A stretch of DNA of 64,000 bases from Archaeoglobi archaeon JdFR-42. GTDB taxonomy: Archaea; Halobacteriota; Archaeoglobi; Archaeoglobales; JdFR-42. The DNA is taken from the NCBI GenBank assembly GCA_002010305.1, contig MTND01000022.1, forward strand, positions 35,848 through 99,847. The letters are read 5' to 3'. Position 1 is the first letter of the stretch; each line of letters opens with the position of its first letter. The position numbers were made by a program, and so were the translations under genes. The notes beneath the pieces were generated by a model. The model had not been told where the DNA came from. It saw only the letters and a program-made list of their open reading frames with translations, and ran no database searches. Below, piece after piece: positions 1-9,833 of this stretch.

Positions 1-1
1 A

Positions 2-40
2 GACGAAGTGGCCATCTTCCCTCCGGTATCTGGGGGAGAT
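2..40 (+). CDS. C-terminal end of a MoaD-like (ubiquitin-like) protein, partial
   Basis: The first codons read DEVAIFPPVSGG, the typical C-terminus of MoaD, the small sulfur carrier of molybdopterin synthase whose terminal Gly-Gly is thiocarboxylated. The gene is cut by the window start. No stop follows the Gly-Gly: the frame runs through Asp-Ile straight into the Met that looks like the moeA start. Either this is a MoaD-MoeA fusion or a stop has been lost. Only 12 codons are visible, so the family call rests on the C-terminal signature and the moeA neighbour. Confidence 0.6.
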
Positions 41-43
41 ATA

Positions 44-1228
44 ATGAAAGAAGTTACACCTTTTTCAGAGGCACTTTCCAGATTTCTAGATCTTATTAAA
101 TTCTCTGGCGTGGAAAGAGTTGATGTCATCAAGGCTCATGGCAGGATAGTTGCAGAAAATGTTATCTCTCCTATTGACGTACCCCACTACAACAGAGCTG
201 CTATGGATGGATATGCCGTCATATCTACCTCGACCGTGGGAGCATCTACCAATAATCCAGTAATTCTGGAGCTATCAAACCGGGTTTCCTATGAAACCTG
301 TGTATATGTGAATACCGGAGAGCCATTGCCCGAAGGGGCTGATGCCGTTATAAAAGTTGAGGACACCGACCAGGTTGGAAATATGGTGGAGATATACAAA
401 CCCATGCGTGCGTGGGAAAATGTAGGAAAGAGAGGAGAAGACGTCTCAAAAGGGGATGTAGTTATAGATAGGGGAAAAAAGCTTAGGGCCAGCGAGATTG
501 CCATGCTTAAGTCTCTTGGGATAAAAAAGCTCTCTGTCGCTAGAAAACCTTATGTGCTCGTGGTACCCACGGGTAATGAGTTAATCCAGAATGGAGAACT
601 GAAGCCAGGAATGGTGTATGAGTCTAATGGAGTAATGATAACTGCCTATCTGAGAGAATGGGGGGCTATGCCGGTACTACATGAAATCGTCCGAGATATG
701 CCTGGAAAACTGGAAGAAGTTTTTAAAGAAAATGCGGAAAAATTCGACCTGTTGGTTTTTACGGGGGGCACTTCAGCAGGAAAACGGGATCGCATTGCTG
801 AAGTACTGGATGAAGTTGGGGAAGTGATATTCCGGGGAGTTGCTATCAGACCTGGGAAACCAACCATTGCGGGATATGTGAACAGTACTCCTGTTCTTTG
901 CCTTCCGGGTTTTCCTGCAGCATGTGCGGTCTCTGCCTATGCATTTTTGAGACCTGCCATTATGAAAATGCTTGGTGTGACTGAAGATTGGACACGGGTG
1001 AGAGGTGTGCTTACTGAGAAAATACCCTCTAAAATAGGTTATAGAACCTATGCAAGGGTGTTTATGGATTTTGCAACTATGGAAGTTCGCCCACTCATGA
1101 CATCAGGAGCAAGCATACTGAGTTCCATGGTTAAGGCCAATGGGTTTGTGGTTATACCAGAAAGACTGGAAGGATACAAAAAGGGAGATATGGTTGAGGT
1201 TGAACTCTTCAAATCCGTTATTGATTAA
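44..1228 (+). CDS. moeA: Molybdopterin molybdenumtransferase MoeA
   Basis: MoeA inserts molybdate or tungstate into adenylylated molybdopterin in the cytoplasm, the last step of the cofactor pathway. The 394-residue length is normal. An early segment reads YNRAAMDGYA, the MoCF domain has TGGTSAGKRD near residue 240 and LPGFPAA near 286, and the C-terminal domain IV is present. ATG at 44 is chosen because GGGGGAGAT lies just upstream. The frame is open further back into the MoaD-like tail, so a fused product is also possible. It ends about 110 bp before the ATP synthase operon. Confidence 0.93.
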   Translation: MKEVTPFSEALSRFLDLIKFSGVERVDVIKAHGRIVAENVISPIDVPHYNRAAMDGYAVISTSTVGASTNNPVILELSNRVSYETCVYVNTGEPLPEGADAVIKVEDTDQVGNMVEIYKPMRAWENVGKRGEDVSKGDVVIDRGKKLRASEIAMLKSLGIKKLSVARKPYVLVVPTGNELIQNGELKPGMVYESNGVMITAYLREWGAMPVLHEIVRDMPGKLEEVFKENAEKFDLLVFTGGTSAGKRDRIAEVLDEVGEVIFRGVAIRPGKPTIAGYVNSTPVLCLPGFPAACAVSAYAFLRPAIMKMLGVTEDWTRVRGVLTEKIPSKIGYRTYARVFMDFATMEVRPLMTSGASILSSMVKANGFVVIPERLEGYKKGDMVEVELFKSVID

Positions 1229-1278
1229 ATTTATCATGGAAAATTAGCTAAAATTGAAAATCCTTCAACACAAATAGC

Positions 1279-1291
1279 AAAATTTATAAAT
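1279..1291 (+). promoter_or_regulatory. Putative TATA box of the ATP synthase operon
   Basis: An AATTTATAAAT core lies in the AT-rich gap between moeA and the first ATP synthase gene, preceded by purines that could act as BRE. Transcription would begin near 1305-1310, leaving a leader of about 35 nt with GGTGGGG before the ATG at 1346. Called from sequence pattern only. Confidence 0.5.
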
Positions 1292-1345
1292 GGATTATAA
1301 ACATCGACTAATCGAGCCATTAAGCGGACATTACTGGTGGGGTTT

Positions 1346-1672
1346 ATGGAGAAAACTGAAATTTTAGGGAAAATCAAGGAAGCTGAAGAGAGAGTTGAAC
1401 AGGAAATCAAGAATGCTATTGAGGAAAAGAATAGAAAGATTGCAGAGGCGAGAACCAAAGCAAAAGAAATTCTTGATGAAGCTTCAGCAAGAGCTGAAGA
1501 AATTAAATCTGAGATACTCTCAAAATCTATGAAAGAAATTGAAAAAGAGAAAGAGCAAATATTGAATATGGGAGAAAAAGAAATTGCAAAAGTTGCAGAA
1601 GAGGGGGAGAAGAAAATAGATGAAGCGGTTGAATTCCTTTATAAGGAGTTCATGAGGGAGATAAATGCTTAA
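1346..1672 (+). CDS. ahaH: A-type ATP synthase subunit H (peripheral stalk)
   Basis: This 108-residue, highly charged protein is almost all helix and coiled coil, rich in Glu, Lys and Ala. It pairs with subunit E to form the peripheral stalk that holds the A1 head against rotation. ATG at 1346 is chosen over GTG at 1337 because GGTGGGG gives good spacing. It is the first gene of the H-I-K-E-C-F-A-B-D-G operon and overlaps the I gene by 8 nt. The product is named from position and composition, as the sequence itself is low in complexity. Confidence 0.88.
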   Translation: MEKTEILGKIKEAEERVEQEIKNAIEEKNRKIAEARTKAKEILDEASARAEEIKSEILSKSMKEIEKEKEQILNMGEKEIAKVAEEGEKKIDEAVEFLYKEFMREINA

Positions 1673-3578
1673 ACCAGTTGAGATGGTTAAAGTTTCAGTT
1701 GTTGGCCCAAAAAACCATTTTGAGCAGGTATCTGAAGTGCTGTATTCCGTTCATACACTGCATATTGAGGATTATACGGGTGACGACGAGTATTTTGATA
1801 TTGGGGAACCGTTAAAGGACGCCTCTAAATTTGCACGATATCTGGTCTCTCTTAGAGCTACCCTTTCCTACATGAATGGGACAAAAGAGGATATAAGGAA
1901 ATTTAAGGTAGATGAGATAGAAAAAATTGCAGAAGAAAAGGTTACAGAGCTGGAGAGTTTGATTACGGGGTATGTGGACGAGATCAGAAAATGTGATGAA
2001 GAGATAAAATCCTTAGAAGAAGAGAAAAGGTTAATTGAACCATTAATGCTACTCAATATTCCACCTTTTCTGCTTAGTGGGTATAAATCCCTTGAAGTTT
2101 TTGTAGGATTTGTTAGGAGTAATCCTGAAAAGATAATCGAAGAGATAACCAAGGACTTCATGCTTGTCATCGAACCCTTCGAGGGTAAATACGTGATGGC
2201 TCTGTTTGTGAAAAAAGGAATTGAACGAGATATTGGGAATGCCCTTCAAGAAGTTGGATTCACTGAGATAACCCCCCCTGCAATTGAGACCTCATATGAG
2301 GATAGGGTTAGAGAAATTGAAAGAGAGATTGAGAGTATCCGGAATCGCAGGATAAACCTCAAAGAAAAACTTGAAACTGTTGAAAATGAAAACCTAGATC
2401 TAATTCTTGCCATGGAGGAACACTTCTCTATTGAACTGGAAAAAGATGAATTGCCCTTGAAAGCGGCCACTTCAAAGTATGCCTTTGTAATCTCGGGATA
2501 TGTCCCTTCAGACAAATTTGAAGAGGTAAAGAGGGTTATTGAAGAAAAGACAGACGGTAAAGTAGTGATAGAAAAAATTAAAGATGAAAAGTGGAAACCA
2601 CCAACTGCTTTAAAGAATCCATCACCTATAAAACCCTTTGAAATGATTACTCATACTTTTGCAACTCCAAAATATACAGAATTCGACCCTACTCCCGTCA
2701 TCTGGATATTTTTCCCTCTGTTTTTTGGATTTATGCTTGGTGATATCGGCTATGGAGTTGCAATCCTCATATTATCGTCATATCTGAAAAAGAAATTCAA
2801 AACTGAAGGTTGGCAAAGCCTCCTCAATGTCATGCTGTACTGTGGAGCTTCGACAGTAATTTTCGGTGTAATCTATGGAGAAGTTATAGGATTTGAGTTA
2901 TTTGGTGAACATGGTATACTCTTCCCCTCCATTGAGCCAATAGCACCGAGACTTGAGCCAGAGGTTGCGGTAACTCTCTTGATAATATCTATAGTTCTGG
3001 GGCTTTTAAAGGTTTATCTGGGTTACATAATGGGTTTCATTCAGGTTTACAAACAGCATGGGTTCAAAGATGCAATGTTTGAAAAGGGTGGCTGGATAAC
3101 CCTCTTAACAGGGGGTATTCTGGCAATACTTTCAGGGATGCAGAGCATGGGGGTATGGAATGTACTCTCACCAGCCCTTCTCCAGCCCTTCCTTGGGATT
3201 GGACTGGTTCTATTCCTTGCCGGGGTAATAATGATAATCAAAGGAGAAGGGGTGGTGTATATCATGGAAATCCCAACGTTATTGAGCAACATTATGTCAT
3301 ACGCTCGATTGCTGGCGGTCGGTCTCTCATCGGTAGGAATTGCAGTGGCATTTAATAAAATTGGAGTGGATCTATTTATCAAAAAAGGTGGTTTTTTAAT
3401 TGTCATCGGGATCATCATTTTAGGCCTCGGGCATTTCATCAATCTACTGCTCGGGGTCATCGATCCCGGACTGCAATCTCTTCGATTGCACTATGTGGAG
3501 TTCTTCACCAAATTTTACGAAGGTGGAGGTATAAAATACCAGCCTTTTGGTAGAAAAAGAAAATATACGGAGGAGTGA
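1665..3578 (+). CDS. ahaI: A-type ATP synthase subunit I (a subunit, membrane stator)
   Basis: The 637-residue protein has the usual two parts. Residues 1 to about 330 form a soluble, coiled-coil-rich domain that contacts the peripheral stalks. The remainder has about eight membrane segments. The essential channel arginine is visible in MSYARLLAVG near residue 546. It forms the ion path against the K-subunit ring. GGGAGAT precedes the ATG, and the stop overlaps the region before ahaK. Confidence 0.96.
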   Translation: MLKPVEMVKVSVVGPKNHFEQVSEVLYSVHTLHIEDYTGDDEYFDIGEPLKDASKFARYLVSLRATLSYMNGTKEDIRKFKVDEIEKIAEEKVTELESLITGYVDEIRKCDEEIKSLEEEKRLIEPLMLLNIPPFLLSGYKSLEVFVGFVRSNPEKIIEEITKDFMLVIEPFEGKYVMALFVKKGIERDIGNALQEVGFTEITPPAIETSYEDRVREIEREIESIRNRRINLKEKLETVENENLDLILAMEEHFSIELEKDELPLKAATSKYAFVISGYVPSDKFEEVKRVIEEKTDGKVVIEKIKDEKWKPPTALKNPSPIKPFEMITHTFATPKYTEFDPTPVIWIFFPLFFGFMLGDIGYGVAILILSSYLKKKFKTEGWQSLLNVMLYCGASTVIFGVIYGEVIGFELFGEHGILFPSIEPIAPRLEPEVAVTLLIISIVLGLLKVYLGYIMGFIQVYKQHGFKDAMFEKGGWITLLTGGILAILSGMQSMGVWNVLSPALLQPFLGIGLVLFLAGVIMIIKGEGVVYIMEIPTLLSNIMSYARLLAVGLSSVGIAVAFNKIGVDLFIKKGGFLIVIGIIILGLGHFINLLLGVIDPGLQSLRLHYVEFFTKFYEGGGIKYQPFGRKRKYTEE

Positions 3579-3583
3579 GAAAA

Positions 3584-3814
3584 ATGGCGTTGGAAACAGG
3601 ATTGATAGCTTTGGGAGCTGGTCTAGCTGTTGGGCTGGCTGGCATAGGCAGTGGTCTGGGTGAGCAGGCAATAGGAGCAGCAGCAGTAGGTGCTATGGCA
3701 GAAGACCCAGAATTCTTCGGAAAAGGTCTGTTGATGACCGTGATTCCAGAAACCATCGTGATCTTCGGTCTGGTCATTGCTTTCCTGCTGATGTTCATGT
3801 TCATGGGTGCCTGA
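3584..3814 (+). CDS. ahaK: A-type ATP synthase subunit K (proteolipid c ring)
   Basis: A 76-residue hairpin of two membrane helices. The first is glycine-rich (GLAVGLAGIGSG). The second carries the ion-binding carboxylate Glu56 in IPETIVIF, with Glu27-Gln28 on the first helix side. A Gln next to this position is found in Na+-binding archaeal rings, so Na+ coupling is possible but not proven. ATG at 3584 is preferred over GTG at 3575, which sits too close to the GGAGG site. Confidence 0.95.
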   Translation: MALETGLIALGAGLAVGLAGIGSGLGEQAIGAAAVGAMAEDPEFFGKGLLMTVIPETIVIFGLVIAFLLMFMFMGA

Positions 3815-3863
3815 GACCAGCCAGCCCATATTTATTTAATCGAATAGAAGAGAAGGGGATGCA

Positions 3864-4418
3864 ATGGCTCTGGAGAGTGTACTGGAGGAAATCACCAGAA
3901 GTGGTCGAGAAGAGGTAGAGAAAATAATCTCCGAAGCAGAGAAAGAAGCCAGTGAGATCGTGGATAAAGCCAGAAAAGAAGCAGATGAGATTATTGAAAA
4001 AGCCAGAGAATCTGTGATGAGAGAGGCAGAACGGATAAAAAGGCAGGAAATCTCAAGTGCTAACTTAGAAGTTAAGCGAAAGTTGCTGAACAAAAAGAGA
4101 GAAGTGATGGATGAGGTGTTTCAGAGACTCATGGAAAAAGTGAAAAATCTACCCAAAAAAGAACGAGAGGAACTGCTAAAAGCTCTGATAGAAAAACATC
4201 AGGGTAAAGGTAACAAGATATATTGCAATGAAGATGACCAGAAAATTGTCAAGAAGCTGGCAAAGGTTAAAGTGGAAGGAACCATTGACTGCTTAGGAGG
4301 TATTATAATCGAAAGTGAAGATGGTAACGTCAGGCTCAACTTCACTTTTGATGAGATTTTGCAGCAGGTGTTTGAAAGTAAAATGAAGGATCTATCGGAT
4401 ATTCTGTTTGGAATGTGA
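3864..4418 (+). CDS. ahaE: A-type ATP synthase subunit E (peripheral stalk)
   Basis: The 184-residue protein has a long N-terminal charged coiled coil (about residues 1-95) followed by a globular C-terminal domain that binds the top of the A1 head. LGGIIIESEDG near residue 145 is characteristic of V/A-type E subunits. AGAAGGGGATG precedes the ATG. It pairs with AhaH. Confidence 0.94.
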   Translation: MALESVLEEITRSGREEVEKIISEAEKEASEIVDKARKEADEIIEKARESVMREAERIKRQEISSANLEVKRKLLNKKREVMDEVFQRLMEKVKNLPKKEREELLKALIEKHQGKGNKIYCNEDDQKIVKKLAKVKVEGTIDCLGGIIIESEDGNVRLNFTFDEILQQVFESKMKDLSDILFGM

Positions 4419-4422
4419 TGGT

Positions 4423-5472
4423 ATGGTCTCTTTGCTTAGACGACTGAAGAAAACAAAAGTCAAGGATTACGCATACATTAATGCCCGAGTCAGGGTTATG
4501 CGCAGATCTCTTATACCAAAAGATGACTATAGAAAGCTCCTTAACATGGAATTTCAGGAGATAGTCAGATACCTCGAAGAAACTCAGTATAAAAAAGAGA
4601 TAGATGAGCTCACCCATAAGTATACTGGCATCAGGCTTATGGAATACGCACTCAATCAGAATTTATGCAGGACCTATAATAAGCTAGTTAATATAGCATC
4701 AGGGATCCCCAAAGCCTTGATAGTGGAGTACCTCAGAAGATGGGACGTTCAAAACATTAAATCCATCATCAGGGGTAAGATGTTTGGATTCAGCAATCAG
4801 GAGATTCAGGAATCTTTCGTTGGAGCTGGAGAGCTGAAGTATGAGGATCTTGTCGCTCTGTTGTCAAAAGACTCTCTGGACGAGATCATCAAATCTCTGG
4901 AGGGTATGCCGTATTACGGCATTCTCAAAGAAATTGGGACCAAAACTCTTAGCGAAATTGAAGACGATCTGGATAAACTTTACTATTCTAGACTCTTGGA
5001 AATACGGCCTGAGAGCCAGGATATACGGTATCTGATAGAGTTTATTAAAATGGAGATTGACTTGAAGAACATTAAAACCATCTTGAGATTGACCATTGAA
5101 GATGCCACTCCGGAAGAGATTCTAAAAAGCATAATCCCAGGAGGATACCAGATAACTGAAGAAGAAGCACGAAAACTGGCTGGTACTGGATGGGATGAAT
5201 TGGTAAAGTCTCTTGAAAGTTACTGGTTCTGGGATGCCATTGCTGATAAAATCACTGAAGAGAGATCAGTTTCCAGAATCGAGGTCTTTTTCGATAAGTA
5301 CTGGGGTGAGACAGTCATCAAGAAATCCAATTACTATCCATTATCCATCCTCCCAGTACTATCCTACATAATTCTAAAAAAAGCAGAAGTGGATAATCTC
5401 AGGATCATTGCCAGGGGTAGACTCGAAGGAATCCCCAGAGAGATTCTGGAAGAACAGCTGGTGATAGTATGA
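4423..5472 (+). CDS. ahaC: A-type ATP synthase subunit C (rotor funnel, d-like)
   Basis: Subunit C caps the membrane ring and links it to the central stalk. This 349-residue, mainly helical protein matches the family length, and contains repeated family segments such as LEIRPESQDIRYLIEFIKMEIDLKNIK near the middle in part. The frame is open back to an ATG at 4408, but ATG at 4423 follows GTGATGG with better spacing. The end overlaps ahaF by 4 nt. Confidence 0.93.
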   Translation: MVSLLRRLKKTKVKDYAYINARVRVMRRSLIPKDDYRKLLNMEFQEIVRYLEETQYKKEIDELTHKYTGIRLMEYALNQNLCRTYNKLVNIASGIPKALIVEYLRRWDVQNIKSIIRGKMFGFSNQEIQESFVGAGELKYEDLVALLSKDSLDEIIKSLEGMPYYGILKEIGTKTLSEIEDDLDKLYYSRLLEIRPESQDIRYLIEFIKMEIDLKNIKTILRLTIEDATPEEILKSIIPGGYQITEEEARKLAGTGWDELVKSLESYWFWDAIADKITEERSVSRIEVFFDKYWGETVIKKSNYYPLSILPVLSYIILKKAEVDNLRIIARGRLEGIPREILEEQLVIV

Positions 5473-5789
5473 GTGATGAAAGAGGATATAAGATTGCGGT
5501 AATTGGAGATCCGGAATTTACCCTTGGATTCAGACTTGCTGGTATAAGGGACATACTAGATGTTGAGGACGAAAGGGCTGTAGAAGCCGCAGTCAGAAAT
5601 GTTCTGGGAAATACGGATGTTGGAATAGTTGTCATACCTCATGATCTTTTTATCAAGCTTCCTGCTGGTATAAAAAGGGAAATCGAAGAGAGGGTTGAGC
5701 CTACATTTGTCAAGGTTGGAGGAGAAATGGGTATTGAAGAACTTAAAGAAAAGATTAGAAGAGCAATAGGTGTTGATTTATGGAAGTAG
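5469..5789 (+). CDS. ahaF: A-type ATP synthase subunit F (central stalk)
   Basis: A 106-residue Rossmann-like protein with the family start [19 protein letters not shown] and a middle IVVIPHDL segment. It binds the A1 head and regulates the rotor. Its start overlaps the ahaC stop as ATGA, and its end overlaps ahaA by 10 nt, which fits translational coupling. Confidence 0.95.
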   Translation: MSDERGYKIAVIGDPEFTLGFRLAGIRDILDVEDERAVEAAVRNVLGNTDVGIVVIPHDLFIKLPAGIKREIEERVEPTFVKVGGEMGIEELKEKIRRAIGVDLWK

Positions 5790-7504
5790 GTAAAGTTTAT
5801 CGAGTATCTGGACCAGTAGTGACGGCAGAGGGACTTTCAGCGAGCATGTATGATGTGGTACGAGTTGGTGAAGAAGGGTTAATGGGCGAGGTTATAGGTA
5901 TAAGCGGGGAAAAAACAATCATTCAGGTTTATGAGGATACATCAGGAATAAAGCCAGGAGAAAAGGTAGAAAACACTGGAATGCCTCTCTCAGTTGAGTT
6001 AGGCCCAGGGCTGATCTCCAGCATATATGATGGCGTGCAGAGACCTCTTCCTGCTCTTCAAGACCTCACTGGAGACTTCATCGCTAGGGGTATTTATGCT
6101 CCTGGTCTTGATAGAAAGGCGAAATGGGACTTTAGCCCGGCTGTTGCCAAAGGGGATAGAGTTAATGGGGGAGATATCCTCGGTATTGTCCAAGAAAGTG
6201 ATGTCGTCGAACACAGGATTCTTGTACCTCCCCGTGTAAGTGGGATTGTTACTGAAATAAATGAGGGCTCTTTTACTGTTGAAGATACTGTTGCCATCCT
6301 GGATGATGGAACTGAACTTAAACTGTATCACAAGTGGCCTGTAAGGGAGCCAAGACCTATTAAGGAGAAGTTACCTCCCAATGTCCCTCTTATAACCGGG
6401 CAGAGAATTCTTGATACTCTCTTCCCTGTTGCAAAGGGAGGAACTGCTGCAATCCCAGGTCCTTTTGGGTCTGGGAAAACAGTAACCCAGCATCAGCTTG
6501 CCAAGTGGTCTGACACTGAAATTGTTGTGTATATTGGCTGTGGGGAAAGGGGCAATGAGATGACTGAAGTGTTGGAAGAATTCCCGGAACTAGAGGACCC
6601 AAAAACAGGGAAACCCCTCATGGAGAGGACCGTTTTGATTGCAAATACATCCAACATGCCTGTGGCGGCAAGAGAAGCCTCTGTGTATACTGGGATAACA
6701 ATTGCAGAATATTATCGAGATATGGGCTATGATGTTGGTCTGATGGCCGATTCTACCTCTCGGTGGGCAGAAGCTATGAGAGAAATCTCCTCCAGACTAG
6801 AAGAGATGCCCGGTGAAGAAGGTTACCCTGCTTATCTTGCCTCAAGACTTGCTGAATTTTATGAAAGAGCTGGAAGAGTGGTAACTCTCAATGGCAAAGT
6901 AGGATCAGTCTCTGTGATAGGAGCCGTTTCACCACCAGGAGGAGATTTCTCGGAGCCGGTTACGCAGAATACATTGAGAATTGTTAAGGTGTTCTGGGCT
7001 CTTGATGCTAAACTGGCAGCAAGACGACATTTCCCAGCCATAAACTGGCTTCAGAGTTACAGCCTTTACGTTGGGGGATTGAAGGAATGGTATGATAAAG
7101 AAGTATCTCCAGAATGGTCTGATTTGAGAGAATGGGCTATGGGAATCCTTCAGGAAGAAGCGGATCTCCAGGAAATAGTCCAGCTTGTTGGAAGCGATGC
7201 CCTTCCTGAAAACCAGAGGCTATTGCTGGAAGTTGCAAGACTTATACGGGAAATGTATCTTCAGCAATACGCCTACCATGAAGTAGACACGTTCTGTGAT
7301 ATGAAGAAACAGTATGATATGCTTAAAGCCATTAAAACCTTTTCAGAATACGCCTTCAGTGCTCTTGAAGCTGGAAAAATTGTAGACGAAATCATTTCTG
7401 TCAAAGGGCTGGAGGAACTCATCAGAGTGAAATTTGAGAAAGACTACAAAGCTAGGCTGGAAACCATTCTTGAAGAGTTGAAATCTCAGCTTGTAGGAGC
7501 GTGA
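5780..7504 (+). CDS. ahaA: A-type ATP synthase catalytic subunit A
   Basis: The 574-residue catalytic subunit has an intact Walker A motif, GPFGSGKT, near residue 227, the GCGERGNE segment just after it, and [14 protein letters not shown]. It carries the non-homologous insert (about residues 110-200) that marks V/A-type A subunits. There is no intein in the P-loop region, a common archaeal insertion site. The end overlaps ahaB. Confidence 0.98.
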   Translation: MEVGKVYRVSGPVVTAEGLSASMYDVVRVGEEGLMGEVIGISGEKTIIQVYEDTSGIKPGEKVENTGMPLSVELGPGLISSIYDGVQRPLPALQDLTGDFIARGIYAPGLDRKAKWDFSPAVAKGDRVNGGDILGIVQESDVVEHRILVPPRVSGIVTEINEGSFTVEDTVAILDDGTELKLYHKWPVREPRPIKEKLPPNVPLITGQRILDTLFPVAKGGTAAIPGPFGSGKTVTQHQLAKWSDTEIVVYIGCGERGNEMTEVLEEFPELEDPKTGKPLMERTVLIANTSNMPVAAREASVYTGITIAEYYRDMGYDVGLMADSTSRWAEAMREISSRLEEMPGEEGYPAYLASRLAEFYERAGRVVTLNGKVGSVSVIGAVSPPGGDFSEPVTQNTLRIVKVFWALDAKLAARRHFPAINWLQSYSLYVGGLKEWYDKEVSPEWSDLREWAMGILQEEADLQEIVQLVGSDALPENQRLLLEVARLIREMYLQQYAYHEVDTFCDMKKQYDMLKAIKTFSEYAFSALEAGKIVDEIISVKGLEELIRVKFEKDYKARLETILEELKSQLVGA

Positions 7505-8895
7505 TTGCATTGAAAGAATATAAAACCATCACTGAAATCTCCGGACCCCTGATTTTTGTTGAGAAAACTGAACCAGTGGGATATGGTGAGCTGGTTTATA
7601 TAACCATGCCAGATGGAGAAACCAAGAGAGGTCAGGTGCTGGACACATCCCATGATGTGGTAGTCGTTCAGGTCTTTGAGGGGACGAGGGGTATAAACCG
7701 AGCCTCAGCAGTCAGGTTTACTGGGGATATTGTTCGATTACCCGTATCTTACGACATTCTTGGAAGAGTGCTTTCAGGATCAGGAGAACCACTGGATGGT
7801 GGACCAAAAGTGGTTCCAGAAGAGAGGAGAGAGATTATAGGGGCAGCTATAAATCCTTCTGCCAGAACCTATCCCAGAGAGTTCATCCAGACGGGTATAT
7901 CCACCATAGATGGGATGAATACTCTTGTGAGGGGTCAGAAATTGCCACTTTTCTCCGGTTCTGGTTTGCCTCATAATGATGTGGCTCTTCAGATTGCCAG
8001 ACAGGCTAAGGTAAGAGGTCAAGAGGAATCTTTTGCTGTGGTATTTGCAGCTATGGGTATAACCAATGAAGAGGCTCAGTATTTCATGAGAGATTTTGAG
8101 AGAACTGGAGCTCTAGAGAGAGCAGTAGTGTTTTTAAATCTGGCTGATGATCCTGCCATTGAACGATTATTAACTCCGAGGATGGCATTAACAGCAGCAG
8201 AGTTCCTGGCTTATGAATATGATATGCATGTCCTTGTGATTTTGACTGATATGACAAATTACTGTGAGAGCCTGAGAGAGATATCGGCAGCCAGAGAAGA
8301 AGTCCCTGGAAGGAGGGGTTATCCGGGATACATGTATACTGATCTGGCAACAATCTATGAAAGAGCGGGGCGAATTAAGGGTAGAAAAGGGACCATCACT
8401 CAGATTCCGATTCTTACAATGCCCGGAGATGATATAACTCATCCAATTCCTGATCTGACCGGGTATATAACTGAGGGCCAGATTGTGCTGAAGCGTGAAC
8501 TGCATGCCCGAGGTATCTATCCGCCCATTGATGTGTTGCCATCTCTGTCCAGGCTTATGAAGGAAGGTATTGGGCCAGGGATGACAAGGGAAGATCACGC
8601 CCAAGTCTCTGATCAGCTCTATGCCGCTTATGCTGAGGGTGTGGATCTAAGAGGTCTTGTTGCCATTGTGGGTGAGGAGTCGCTCTCAGAGAGGGACAGG
8701 AGATTTCTGAGATTTGCCGATAGCTTTGAAGATAAGTTTGTGAGACAGGGCAGGGAAGAAGACAGAGATATTGATGCCACTCTAGATCTTGGATGGGAAT
8801 TACTCGCACAGTTGCCTGAAGACCAGCTCATTAAAATCGAACGAAAATTCATTGAGAAATATCATCCAAAATATCGGAAGGCTGAGGGAAGCTAA
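7501..8895 (+). CDS. ahaB: A-type ATP synthase regulatory subunit B
   Basis: The 464-residue non-catalytic partner of subunit A lacks a Walker A motif and has SGSGLPHND in that place near residue 155, as expected. Two starts are possible: GTG at 7501, overlapping the ahaA stop, or TTG at 7510, which gives the family-like N-terminus [14 protein letters not shown] and lies better after AGGAGCGTGAT. Confidence 0.97.
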   Translation: MIALKEYKTITEISGPLIFVEKTEPVGYGELVYITMPDGETKRGQVLDTSHDVVVVQVFEGTRGINRASAVRFTGDIVRLPVSYDILGRVLSGSGEPLDGGPKVVPEERREIIGAAINPSARTYPREFIQTGISTIDGMNTLVRGQKLPLFSGSGLPHNDVALQIARQAKVRGQEESFAVVFAAMGITNEEAQYFMRDFERTGALERAVVFLNLADDPAIERLLTPRMALTAAEFLAYEYDMHVLVILTDMTNYCESLREISAAREEVPGRRGYPGYMYTDLATIYERAGRIKGRKGTITQIPILTMPGDDITHPIPDLTGYITEGQIVLKRELHARGIYPPIDVLPSLSRLMKEGIGPGMTREDHAQVSDQLYAAYAEGVDLRGLVAIVGEESLSERDRRFLRFADSFEDKFVRQGREEDRDIDATLDLGWELLAQLPEDQLIKIERKFIEKYHPKYRKAEGS

Positions 8896-9516
8896 ATGGC
8901 CATCGATGTAAAGCCTACTCGTTCTGAACTGATAAAGCTGAAAAGGAGAATCAAATTATCAGAAAAAGGTTATGAGCTCCTTAAGATGAAACGAGATGGT
9001 CTAATCATGGAATTTTCGGAGATTCTCACTCAAGCCAAGGGCGTACTAGAACGATTAAAAGAGAAATATGGGGAGGCGGAAAGCAAAATCTCTCTTGCAA
9101 AGGCTGTTGATGGCAGTATTATGGTAAAAAGCACAGCACTTGCAATTAAGAGTGAACCAGAGTTCATGCTCAGAAGTAAAAACATAATGGGTGTCGTTGT
9201 TCCAGTGGTTAAGAGAAAAAAAGTGAGAAAAAAACTGAGTGAACGGGAGTATGGTCTTATCGGTACAACAGCAAGAATTGACGAGGCAACTGCAGCATAC
9301 GAAGAGTTGATTGATGCTATTCTGGAAGCAGCGGAAATAGAGACCACTCTGATCCGATTGCTCGAAGAAATTGAGAGTACAAAGAGGCGAGTAAATGCTT
9401 TGGAGTATAAAGTCATACCTGAATTAAAGGAAGCCAGAAAGTACATTGAATTTGCACTTGAAGAAATTGAGAGAGACAATACCATACGACTCAAAAAGAT
9501 AAAGGCAAAGGCATGA
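8896..9516 (+). CDS. ahaD: A-type ATP synthase subunit D (central rotor shaft)
   Basis: The 206-residue protein has the two long antiparallel helices of the rotor shaft at its ends and the family N-terminus PTRSELIKLKRRI. It transmits rotation from the K ring to the A3B3 head. It starts directly after the ahaB stop, and its own stop overlaps the next small gene. Confidence 0.96.
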   Translation: MAIDVKPTRSELIKLKRRIKLSEKGYELLKMKRDGLIMEFSEILTQAKGVLERLKEKYGEAESKISLAKAVDGSIMVKSTALAIKSEPEFMLRSKNIMGVVVPVVKRKKVRKKLSEREYGLIGTTARIDEATAAYEELIDAILEAAEIETTLIRLLEEIESTKRRVNALEYKVIPELKEARKYIEFALEEIERDNTIRLKKIKAKA

Positions 9517-9671
9517 TGGAAAGATTGTTAAACTGGGTGTTCAGCTATCGGAATAAAGAGCGTATACTTAAATATGGGTGGATAATCTCAGCTGTGAGAA
9601 CAGCTGTGGGACTAACCATCTTGGTCTTAATGATTTTGGGATACTTCAATATATCTTATTACAAGCCCTGA
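9513..9671 (+). CDS. ahaG: Small hydrophobic ATP synthase-linked protein AhaG
   Basis: A 52-residue protein with one membrane helix (about residues 24-45), starting on an ATGA overlap with ahaD. Its place at the end of the operon and its size match AhaG of Methanosarcina-type operons, whose role is unresolved. A second ATG at 9516 would shorten it by one residue. The call rests on position and hydrophobicity. Confidence 0.72.
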   Translation: MMERLLNWVFSYRNKERILKYGWIISAVRTAVGLTILVLMILGYFNISYYKP

Positions 9672-9684
9672 TTAAAGAGGGCAA

Positions 9685-9702
9685 GTTTATTTTAATTTTT
9701 TT
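9685..9702 (+). terminator. T-rich terminator of the ATP synthase operon
   Basis: A run of T (TTTATTTTAATTTTTTT) starts 14 nt after the last operon gene. Archaeal RNA polymerase ends transcripts at such tracts without needing a hairpin. Confidence 0.6.
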
Positions 9703-9833
9703 AGGTTTATTAGGGTTATACATGCTGGAATGTAGTTTGTGATACCTATCCAGATATCATCACATACCCAGAGAGTTGATATTTGGAATTTATTTAAGAA
9801 AAATAAAAATACTATTTTGTGAAAGATGTTATC

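Noticed and set aside
8084..8809. Long antisense frames across ahaB and other ATP synthase genes
   Set aside because: Shadows of highly expressed coding sequence; the sense genes are unmistakable.
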